Of a stretch of DNA of 23,956 nt, positions 1-6,253 are shown piece after piece. Position numbers and translations under genes: made by a program. The stretch comes from Lachnospiraceae bacterium (GTDB taxonomy: Bacteria; Bacillota_A; Clostridia; Lachnospirales; Lachnospiraceae). The stretch spans positions 1-23,956 of the forward strand of contig JAGADM010000076.1 of NCBI GenBank assembly GCA_017613595.1, in the 5' to 3' direction. A model generated the notes under the pieces. That model made no database searches and had not been told where the DNA came from. It saw nothing but the letters and a program-made list of their open reading frames with translations. Within the stretch, counting starts at the first letter, position 1, and each line of letters opens with the position of its first letter.

Positions 1-149
1 AGCAAGTAGGGGAGACGTGAACCGCACGTTACAGCGGTACATGTATGATAGTACATGACAGAGTGTATGCGAAAGCATAAAGATAGGTGGCACCGCAGAG
101 GATTATTCCCCTGTCCTATTCGAAAGATAGGACAGGGGTATTTTTATTT
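1..149 (+). promoter_or_regulatory. T-box leader (3' part), probable tryptophan-responsive
   Basis: The conserved T-box sequence AGGTGGCACCGCAG lies at 85-98, close to the family consensus AGGGTGGNACCGCG that forms the antiterminator bulge binding the uncharged tRNA acceptor end. A small hairpin (TATGC-GAAA-GCATA, about 67-80) precedes it, as stem III does in this family. A 12-bp terminator follows at 108-138 with a U-rich run after it. The specifier loop in stem I lies upstream of the window, so the tRNA cannot be read directly. Tryptophan is inferred only from the trpB gene 100 bases downstream. Uncharged tRNA is expected to stabilise the antiterminator and let transcription continue into trpB. 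Confidence 0.88.
108..149 (+). terminator. T-box-controlled intrinsic terminator
   Basis: A perfect 12-bp stem CCCCTGTCCTAT (108-119) / ATAGGACAGGGG (127-138) with a 7-nt loop is followed by TATTTTTATTTG. The 5' arm lies just after the T-box element, the arrangement expected for mutually exclusive terminator and antiterminator folds. Confidence 0.88.
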
Positions 150-249
150 GAGCAAGAAGCGGATTGCGAATGACCTTGACTTATGAAAATCTCCGATTCC
201 GAATAAATAAAACATCACATTTTCCGCAAAGGAAAGAAAGGAATCCATT

Positions 250-1620
250 ATGAGCAAAGAAATCCCGTACAAGATTTATCTGACCGAAGAGGAGATGCCC
301 AAGGCATGGTACAACATGAGAGCGGACATGAAGAATAAGCCCGCTCCGCTTCTTAACCCCGGCACCCTTCAGCCGATGACGGCCGAGGAACTCGGCGGTG
401 TATTCTGTGAGGAACTTGTTAAGCAGGAACTTGACAACGACAACGCATTTATCGAAATCCCGCAGGAGATCCGCGACTTCTACAAGATGTACCGTCCGTC
501 ACCTCTGGTGCGCGCGTACTGCCTTGAGAAGAAGCTCGGCACTCCCGCTAAGATCTATTACAAATTCGAAGGCAACAACACGAGCGGCAGCCATAAACTG
601 AATTCCGCGATCGCGCAGGCATATTACGCAAAGAAGCAGGGCCTTAAGGGCGTAACGACCGAGACCGGTGCAGGTCAGTGGGGTACCGCGCTTTCGATGG
701 CATGCGCCTATCTCGGACTTGACTGCAAGGTTTACATGGTTAAGGTTTCCTATGAGCAGAAGCCGTTCCGCCGCGAAGTTATGAGAACATACGGTGCAAG
801 CGTTACGCCTTCCCCGTCCGATACGACCGAGGTCGGCAAGAGAATTCTTGCGGCTCATCCCGGAACCGGCGGAAGCCTCGGCTGCGCTATCTCTGAAGCG
901 GTTGAAGTTGCGGTAAGCAACCCCGGATACCGTTACGTTCTCGGAAGCGTACTTAACCAGGTACTTCTGCATCAGTCCGTGATCGGTCTTGAGACAAAGG
1001 CGGCGCTTGACAAATACGGTATCGTTCCGGACATGATCATCGGCTGCGCAGGCGGCGGTTCGAACCTCGGCGGTCTGATCGCTCCGTTCATGGGCGAGAA
1101 ACTCCGCGGTGAGAAGAATTACCGTATCATTGCCGTTGAGCCGGCATCCTGCCCGAGCTTTACGAGAGGCAAATACGCATACGATTTCTGCGATACCGGT
1201 ATGGTATGTCCTCTTGCGAAGATGTACACGCTCGGCTCTAACTTCATGCCGGCACCGAACCATGCAGGCGGTCTCAGATATCACGGCATGAGCAGCACTC
1301 TCTCCCAGCTGTATGCGGACGGATACATGGAAGCAACGAGTGTTGAGCAGACAAAGGTGTTCGAAGCGGCTGAGATGTTCGCTCGCGTTGAGGGTATCCT
1401 TCCGGCACCCGAAAGCAGCCACGCAATCCGTGTCGCGATTGACGAGGCACTCAAGTGCAAGGAAACCGGAGAGGAGAAGACGATTGTCTTCGGTCTTACC
1501 GGAACCGGCTATTTCGATATGGTTGCGTACGAGAAGTTCAACAACGGTGAGATGGGCGACTACATTCCGAGCGATGAGGAGATTGCCGCAAGCCTTGCGA
1601 ACCTTCCGAAGGTCGACTGA
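250..1620 (+). CDS. trpB: Tryptophan synthase beta chain, TrpB2 type
   Basis: A PLP enzyme that condenses indole with L-serine to give L-tryptophan. At 456 residues it has the length of the TrpB2 subfamily, not the roughly 400 of classical TrpB1, and the N-terminus (PAPLLNPGT, 31-39) is TrpB2-like. The Schiff-base lysine is K116 in SGSHKLNSA, the substrate loop ETGAGQWG is at 138-145, and the phosphate-binding GCAGGGSN is at 265-272. The start follows a purine-rich AAGGAAAGAAAGGAA. No trpA is next to it: the gene is a single unit between a T-box leader and its own terminator. TrpB2 proteins can work without TrpA, using free indole or acting as a serine deaminase, so indole salvage is possible. 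Assignment to TrpB2 is firm, but the in vivo role is inferred. Confidence 0.95.
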   Translation: MSKEIPYKIYLTEEEMPKAWYNMRADMKNKPAPLLNPGTLQPMTAEELGGVFCEELVKQELDNDNAFIEIPQEIRDFYKMYRPSPLVRAYCLEKKLGTPAKIYYKFEGNNTSGSHKLNSAIAQAYYAKKQGLKGVTTETGAGQWGTALSMACAYLGLDCKVYMVKVSYEQKPFRREVMRTYGASVTPSPSDTTEVGKRILAAHPGTGGSLGCAISEAVEVAVSNPGYRYVLGSVLNQVLLHQSVIGLETKAALDKYGIVPDMIIGCAGGGSNLGGLIAPFMGEKLRGEKNYRIIAVEPASCPSFTRGKYAYDFCDTGMVCPLAKMYTLGSNFMPAPNHAGGLRYHGMSSTLSQLYADGYMEATSVEQTKVFEAAEMFARVEGILPAPESSHAIRVAIDEALKCKETGEEKTIVFGLTGTGYFDMVAYEKFNNGEMGDYIPSDEEIAASLANLPKVD

Positions 1621-1656
1621 TCAACCGCAAACCCCCTCCTTTAAAGGATTTATTAA

Positions 1657-1690
1657 GGGCTCCCAACTTGATTGGGAGCCCGCTTTGTGT
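1657..1690 (+). terminator. Intrinsic terminator of trpB
   Basis: A perfect 10-bp stem GGGCTCCCAA (1657-1666) / TTGGGAGCCC (1672-1681) with a 5-nt loop is followed by the moderately T-rich GCTTTGTGTT. It begins 37 bases after the trpB stop. Confidence 0.85.
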
Positions 1691-1759
1691 TATGCTGAAA
1701 TGGGTATTTGTATTGTCAGGGGACGAGCAGTCAGCAAAGCATATTGGGGAGGTGGCGGC

Positions 1760-2704
1760 ATGTATTTTGAAGACCGGATTTCGGGTACGCAGATCGCGAA
1801 AGGCAGACTGCCTGCGGGCTGGACCGATTATTCCGCCGTAATCCATACGGCGCAGAGTTTCGGCCGTCCGTACACGGCGGTTGTGGAACTCAGAAGGATT
1901 GCCGGCGGAGAGGTCATGTTCTTTGAGACCGGCGAATGTTATCACCAGATTAAGTTCGGACAGGGAGAGAGGCACGCGGAGGGCAACTTTGACGAGCGCT
2001 CGATGACGCCGGAAGGCCGTTACAGGGACGCCGAGAGCTACCTCGATAAGAAAGCGCTTTTCTACAGCGACGGGCGGCCTGTGAAGTTGTACGCGAAAGA
2101 AGCCATGCCCGGTTTCGTAGAGGAATCGGAGCTTTATTACGAGCTGCAGAGAAGCCGGGAGCGTCTCATGGAGATCGTGGCACCGGGTATTACCGCCAAT
2201 CTGCAGAATGTATGTGCCACGGCAGCGCTTCGGACCTACCGTCTGGAACAGCCGGACGGCGTCTTTACGCTTGTTCTGGGGGCGGAAGTAACCGCAAGCG
2301 AGTATTGTCTGAGGGAATCTAAAGAAGGGATTCTCACGAAACATGTCATTACCCCGGTGGACGGAATGAACCTCGGTATCGGAATGACCGCCGAAGCGTT
2401 CCGCAGAGAAGCCGGCAAATTCGGCGGTGCGAAGACCGCCGGAGCAAAAGCGGCTTATATCGACTGGGAAGCAAGGAAGGTATTCGGACTTCTTTGTACG
2501 GGAGAGCCGGACCGCATTAAGATTGCGACGTTACGTGACTGGATCAGTGCATTTATCGTTGATCCGGAACTGTTTGAGAATATGAAAAGAAGCGCTTCGG
2601 ATCTGACGGCGGACGAGATTCGGGAACAGAACGAACTCTTCATGCTGCAGGCGAAGCGTACAAGAGATAACAGGATGGCAATAGCAAGAAACGGTTCGGA
2701 CTGA
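1760..2704 (+). CDS. Conserved-looking protein of unknown function
   Basis: A 314-residue protein that I do not recognise. The open frame extends upstream through trpB in another frame, but ATG 1760 is preceded by GGGGAGGTGG at 1746-1755 and is the only well-placed start. There is no signal peptide and no membrane segment, so it is expected to be cytosolic. The sequence is mixed alpha/beta with many charged residues. The N-terminal 150 residues have aromatic and Gly-rich beta-like segments (for example EVMFFETGECYHQIKFGQG) and the last 60 are helical and charged. No catalytic motif stands out. It sits between two terminators as a monocistronic gene, and its stop codon falls in the loop of the downstream terminator. 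No phage or mobile-element context is visible. Coding status is supported by the RBS, length and codon usage like the neighbours. Confidence 0.72.
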   Translation: MYFEDRISGTQIAKGRLPAGWTDYSAVIHTAQSFGRPYTAVVELRRIAGGEVMFFETGECYHQIKFGQGERHAEGNFDERSMTPEGRYRDAESYLDKKALFYSDGRPVKLYAKEAMPGFVEESELYYELQRSRERLMEIVAPGITANLQNVCATAALRTYRLEQPDGVFTLVLGAEVTASEYCLRESKEGILTKHVITPVDGMNLGIGMTAEAFRREAGKFGGAKTAGAKAAYIDWEARKVFGLLCTGEPDRIKIATLRDWISAFIVDPELFENMKRSASDLTADEIREQNELFMLQAKRTRDNRMAIARNGSD

Positions 2705-2725
2705 TTGTCCGAACCGTCTGCAGAT
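2691..2725. terminator. Bidirectional terminator between convergent genes
   Basis: A perfect 10-bp stem ACGGTTCGGA (2691-2700) / TCCGAACCGT (2708-2717) with a 7-nt loop that contains the TGA stop of the plus-strand gene (2702-2704). T-rich sequence follows on both sides (TGCAGATTTCATTTAT on plus, TTCTTGCTATTG on minus), so it can serve both the 1760-2704 gene and the minus-strand lipoprotein gene ending at 2731. Confidence 0.7.
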
Positions 2726-2730
2726 TTCAT

Positions 2731-4356
2731 TTATCGGTTGTTAAAGCCGGGTATCAAATCCTCGTCGAACCCTTCGGGAAGGGTAAAGTCTCCGTCTTTG
2801 AAGTATTCAGGGATGTTAAAGTCCCCATTTCCGAATCCTTCTGGAAAATGGAATTCTCCGTCTCCGAATCCTTCGGGGAAGGTGAACTCGCCGTTTCCGC
2901 TGAACCAGTCGGGTATCTGGAAATCTCCGCTTCCGTTATTGGGGATATCATAAGTGCCGCGGTTGTACGGGCGCTTCGTTGAATCGCCGTTGTCATCTTC
3001 CGAACGGTCGCCCTTCGGCTGGAAGCCGCCTCCGTCGGAACCTTTGGAGCCTTTTCCGCTGCCGTCAGGCCGCCCTCCGCCGTTGCCGTCAGACCATCCG
3101 CCCTGTCGGCCCTGTCCGGGACCTCCGAACATGGATTTCGGAATGGTATCCGTTTCCTGACCGTTAATGATCAGCGTACCGCCGTTGAATTCCGCTTTGC
3201 CGTCATAGTCGATAGAGGAAACAGTGGAAGTAATGTTGACCGTACCGCCGTTAATATAAACATCGCCGTTTGAGTCGATGGCATCGGTGTCGCCCTGGCC
3301 GACGGTAATGTTAAGGTTTCCGCCGTTAACGGTAATGGTAGGAGTGCCGTTCGCGGTACTCTTCTTGGGAGCGTTTATGCCGTCATCGGTCGCGACGATG
3401 ACAATGGTTCCGCCGTTGATGGTGACATAGGTTCCTTCGATTCCTTCACGGCTCTTCAGATCGTACGTTCCGCCGTCAAGGACAACGTTCGTATTTCCCT
3501 GGATGGCGTCGCTTTTCGCGTTGATCGTGAAGGTTCCGCCGCAGATATAGATGTTGCCGAGCGTGGTATCGTCCTCGTTCTCGCAGTGCATTCCGTCCTT
3601 CTGCGTGGTGATGGAAAATGTGCCGTCGTAAATGCAGAGTGAATCGTTCGCTTCGAGACTGTCAAGCGCGGTATTCAGTTCGTAAGTGCCGCCGGTGATC
3701 TTGAGGTCATCCTTGCAGCTGACGCCGTTGCCCTTTGCGGATGTAACGGAAAGGGAACCCGTGCCGTTCAATACGATATCGTCTCTGGAATAGATGACGG
3801 CATCGGTGTTGGTCTCGCCGTCCGCGCGGAACGAACCGCTTACGGTAAGCGCGTTGGTGCCCTGCGAGGTGATCAGGCATTTGTCCGCGGAAATAACGTA
3901 GATTGCCGGGAAATCGGTATTCGTGATCGTCACGCCGTCAAGAACGAGCTGCACTTTGGCTTTGTCGCCAGCTTCAATGCGGAGCGTGCAGTCCTTCGCG
4001 GAGCCGGTTACGTGATAAGTACCGTCCTTCGTGATATTGATGGTCTCGCCGTCTTTCACGGCAATTTCGGTCGCATCCTTCAGGTCGGGGTTCTGATCGA
4101 GGTCTCTTGCGGTGAAGATTTCATCGGGATTGATCTCCGAGGTTTTGGACGCCTGGGAAGACGTGTTCTTCGGATTATCGGATTCCGCGGAACCCGGGCT
4201 GACTGTTTCGGTGTTATTCGTTTCTGCAGTATCCGTGGTGCCGTCCTTGGTACGGGCCTGACCTGAGTCCTTCGTTTCATTGCAGGCGCTCAGGACCGAT
4301 ACCATGCAGACGATGGTGATAACGGCGAGAAGCCGTGAAAGCCGGTTCTTTTTCAT
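2731..4356 (-). CDS. Cthe_2159-like carbohydrate-binding lipoprotein with C-terminal repeat tail
   Basis: A 541-residue exported lipoprotein. Residues 1-25 form a lipoprotein signal with lipobox LSAC (Cys25). A Ser/Thr/Asp-rich linker follows to about 80. Residues about 85-400 have the repetitive pattern of the Cthe_2159 (DUF4353) family, a right-handed beta-helix shown in Clostridium thermocellum to bind pectic polysaccharide. Its rungs read TYELNTALDSLEANDSL, NGGTVNITSTVSSID and so on, with a recurring GGT/NGG turn. A Gly/Asp-rich low-complexity stretch (about 400-460) precedes five copies of an 11-residue repeat of the type GxFxxPExFxx (about 478-530). Start ATG 4356 has GGAGG upstream. 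The gene is transcribed alone, divergent from metF. Surface binding of acidic polysaccharide is a family-based guess. The C-terminal repeats are not part of the family domain as I know it. Confidence 0.85.
   Translation of the reverse strand: MKKNRLSRLLAVITIVCMVSVLSACNETKDSGQARTKDGTTDTAETNNTETVSPGSAESDNPKNTSSQASKTSEINPDEIFTARDLDQNPDLKDATEIAVKDGETINITKDGTYHVTGSAKDCTLRIEAGDKAKVQLVLDGVTITNTDFPAIYVISADKCLITSQGTNALTVSGSFRADGETNTDAVIYSRDDIVLNGTGSLSVTSAKGNGVSCKDDLKITGGTYELNTALDSLEANDSLCIYDGTFSITTQKDGMHCENEDDTTLGNIYICGGTFTINAKSDAIQGNTNVVLDGGTYDLKSREGIEGTYVTINGGTIVIVATDDGINAPKKSTANGTPTITVNGGNLNITVGQGDTDAIDSNGDVYINGGTVNITSTVSSIDYDGKAEFNGGTLIINGQETDTIPKSMFGGPGQGRQGGWSDGNGGGRPDGSGKGSKGSDGGGFQPKGDRSEDDNGDSTKRPYNRGTYDIPNNGSGDFQIPDWFSGNGEFTFPEGFGDGEFHFPEGFGNGDFNIPEYFKDGDFTLPEGFDEDLIPGFNNR
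2767..2936 (-). repeat. 33-bp in-gene tandem repeat encoding GxFxxPExFxx units
   Basis: The last 60 residues of the lipoprotein read as successive units GDFQIPDWFSG, NGEFTFPEGFG, DGEFHFPEGFG, NGDFNIPEYFK and DGDFTLPEGFD. At DNA level the middle units share long identical blocks (for example GAATCCTTC), so copy-number change by slippage is possible. The units are acidic and aromatic with one conserved Pro each. Confidence 0.85.
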
Positions 4357-4386
4357 ATTATTTCCTCCGTTTTGATTATGCGGTCA

Positions 4387-4405
4387 ATCCGGAACGCTTC
4401 CGGAT
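4387..4405. repeat. Short inverted repeat in the lipoprotein gene 5' region
   Basis: A perfect 7-bp inverted repeat ATCCGGA / TCCGGAT with a 5-nt spacer, 31 bases upstream of the lipoprotein start. It may be an mRNA hairpin in the leader or an operator. There is no T-run in the minus direction, so it is not a terminator of that gene. Confidence 0.4.
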
Positions 4406-4516
4406 GGGTTCTTATTTTATGACTTCATATTAGCAGTTGAAAAAGAACGAATTTTGGAAGAATTGTGGTTTTTGTGTGTAATTTAGCGCCAAAACGTGCT
4501 CCGGGCAGGGTTTCGG

Positions 4517-4545
4517 TTGACTTTTCGGGGGACGCATAGTAGATT
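4517..4545 (+). promoter_or_regulatory. Candidate sigma-A promoter of the metF operon
   Basis: TTGACT (4517-4522, 5/6 to the -35 consensus), a 17-base spacer and TAGATT (4540-4545, 4/6 to the -10). The expected transcript start near 4552 would leave a leader of under 30 bases, too short for an S-box or other methionine riboswitch. Confidence 0.4.
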
Positions 4546-4578
4546 TTGTTGTGAAGTATTGGAAACGGGGTATTGGTT

Positions 4579-5457
4579 ATGGAATTAAGCGAAATCATGA
4601 AAAACGGCAGGACGGCATTTACTTTTGAGATATTTCCTCCGAAGAGAGACATGCCGATTGATACGATATATAAAACGCTGGACGGACTGCAGGGACTTCA
4701 TCCCGATTTCATCAGTGTTACGTACGGTGCCGGCGGAAGCGCCGCGGATACGAAGACGGCCGATATCGCGCAGATCATTAAGGAAAAATACGGCACGGAG
4801 TCGGCGGTTCACCTGACCTGCCTTTACAATACGAAAGAGGATATCGACCTCATCTGCGAACAGCTGAAGGAAAGAAATATCCGGAATATTCTGGCGCTGC
4901 GCGGCGACCGCAATCCGAACGCGGTGCGTGAACCGCAGAAGGATTTCCCGCATGCGTCCGACCTGATCGCGTATCTTAAGACAAAGGGCGATTACCACAT
5001 CATGGGAGCCTGCTATCCGGAAGGTCATCTGGAAGCGAAGAACCTTGATGAGGATATCGACAATCTGAAGAGAAAGGTTGACGCCGGCGCGACGCACCTT
5101 CTTTCGCAGCTTTTCTTTGATAACGACGTATATTTCCGTTTCCTGGAGAAGGTACATAAGGCAGGCATCAATGTGCCGATCGAAGCCGGTATCATGCCGT
5201 GCACGAGCAAGGCTTCGATTGAACGTATGGTTATGATGTGCGGCGCAAGCCTTCCGGCCAAATTCACCCGCACCATGGCGCGCTACGAAGACTATCCGGA
5301 TGCCCTCCGCGAGGCCGGCATCGCTTACGCGATCGACCAGATCATCGACCTCGTAAGCCGCGGCGTGGAAGGAATCCATCTCTATACGATGAACAGCCCG
5401 TATGTGGCGAAGAGAATCACCGAAGCGGTTGCTCCGCTTTTAAATCCGGGCAGATGA
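4579..5457 (+). CDS. metF: Methylenetetrahydrofolate reductase
   Basis: An FAD enzyme reducing 5,10-methylene-THF to 5-methyl-THF, the methyl donor for MetH encoded two genes downstream. It has 292 residues from ATG 4579. An in-frame TTG at 4573 is possible but no better placed. Visible family signatures are FEIFPPK with the catalytic Glu at residue 17, VTYGAGGS near 50, and ALRGD with the flavin-tuning Asp at residue 110. GAGIMPCTSK-type sequence near 208 and a C-terminal GIHLYTMN are also typical of MetF. The length matches bacterial MetF. It is the first gene of an operon with the reactivation protein (10-nt gap) and metH. The reductant in anaerobic Clostridia may be ferredoxin or a partner subunit instead of NADH directly, but no MetV-type partner is visible here. 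Confidence 0.96.
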   Translation: MELSEIMKNGRTAFTFEIFPPKRDMPIDTIYKTLDGLQGLHPDFISVTYGAGGSAADTKTADIAQIIKEKYGTESAVHLTCLYNTKEDIDLICEQLKERNIRNILALRGDRNPNAVREPQKDFPHASDLIAYLKTKGDYHIMGACYPEGHLEAKNLDEDIDNLKRKVDAGATHLLSQLFFDNDVYFRFLEKVHKAGINVPIEAGIMPCTSKASIERMVMMCGASLPAKFTRTMARYEDYPDALREAGIAYAIDQIIDLVSRGVEGIHLYTMNSPYVAKRITEAVAPLLNPGR

Positions 5458-5467
5458 AAGAGGGAAA

Positions 5468-6202
5468 ATGGTTACACTGAAACCCATCAATAAAAAAGAG
5501 GCCGCCCTTTACCTCGGATACGGCAAGAACGAACCGGACCCGGTCATTTTGAATCTGATGGACGAATGCGAAGGTCCTCTTCAGGATGCCTGCCATCCGT
5601 CGTTCTGCTACGGTATTTTCGATATCGAAATCTGCTCGGAGGAGCGGGTCGTTCTTTCGGAATGCGACCTCGAGCTGACGGGAAGGGATATCGTAAAGCT
5701 TTTAAGCGGCTGCGGGAAGGCGGTCGTATTTGCCGCGACGCTCGGAAGTGGCGTCGATATGCTGATGCGGAAACTGCAGGTCGGCAACATGCCGAAGGCG
5801 ATTCTGACGGATGCGATGGCCGGAGCCGCGATCGAGCAGATCTGCAACGATTTTCAGGAAGAACTGGCGGTTCAGTTTCCCGATATGAAACAGACGATGC
5901 GGTATTCGCCGGGGTACGGCGACCTGCCGCTTGCGATACAGGGAAAACTTCTCGAAACGCTTTCCGCAGGGAAGCGGATCGGCCTTAATGTAACGGAAGG
6001 CAACATGCTGACGCCGCTTAAGTCGGTGACCGCGATCATCGGGCTTCGCGATATCAAAGAAGAGGAAGAGCGGAGCCGTCTTCGGGACCTTGCCGCGGGC
6101 AATGTTACAATGAATGCCGAGCTGAGCGTCGGCGACTGCAGCAAGGAAGCGTGCGCGGGATGCGCATTTGCCGCCAAATGCCATAAAAACGATAATCAGT
6201 AA
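5468..6202 (+). CDS. Free-standing methionine synthase reactivation protein
   Basis: A 244-residue protein corresponding to the C-terminal S-adenosylmethionine-binding activation domain of E. coli MetH, here as a separate polypeptide. Family marks are RYSPGYGD at 145-152, the SAM-binding segment, and KSVTAIIG at 185-192, matching the PSKSVxAIIG-type element. The domain takes part in reductive remethylation of cob(II)alamin with SAM after accidental oxidation. It lies between metF and metH, and the downstream MetH ends exactly where this domain would begin, so the two are expected to work as a complex. The C-terminus carries four cysteines (224, 229, 232, 238; Cx4Cx2Cx5C) that could bind a metal. 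The start follows GAGGGAAA, 10 bases after the metF stop. Confidence 0.9.
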   Translation: MVTLKPINKKEAALYLGYGKNEPDPVILNLMDECEGPLQDACHPSFCYGIFDIEICSEERVVLSECDLELTGRDIVKLLSGCGKAVVFAATLGSGVDMLMRKLQVGNMPKAILTDAMAGAAIEQICNDFQEELAVQFPDMKQTMRYSPGYGDLPLAIQGKLLETLSAGKRIGLNVTEGNMLTPLKSVTAIIGLRDIKEEEERSRLRDLAAGNVTMNAELSVGDCSKEACAGCAFAAKCHKNDNQ

Positions 6203-6253
6203 GCCGCGCGTCCGGCCGCGGACAGCGGAATATGACAAGATACGGAGTCTTAC

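Noticed and set aside
1313..1759. Upstream extension of the 1760-2704 gene into trpB
   Set aside because: It overlaps trpB and its terminator; ATG 1760 has a strong ribosome binding site.
2767..2936. CRISPR-like array suggested by the 33-bp periodicity
   Set aside because: The repeats are in frame within a lipoprotein gene, have no unique spacers and encode a regular peptide motif.
4357..4578. SAM riboswitch upstream of metF
   Set aside because: There is no S-box-like core or terminator hairpin before metF; the only inverted repeat is 19 bases long and lies on the lipoprotein side.
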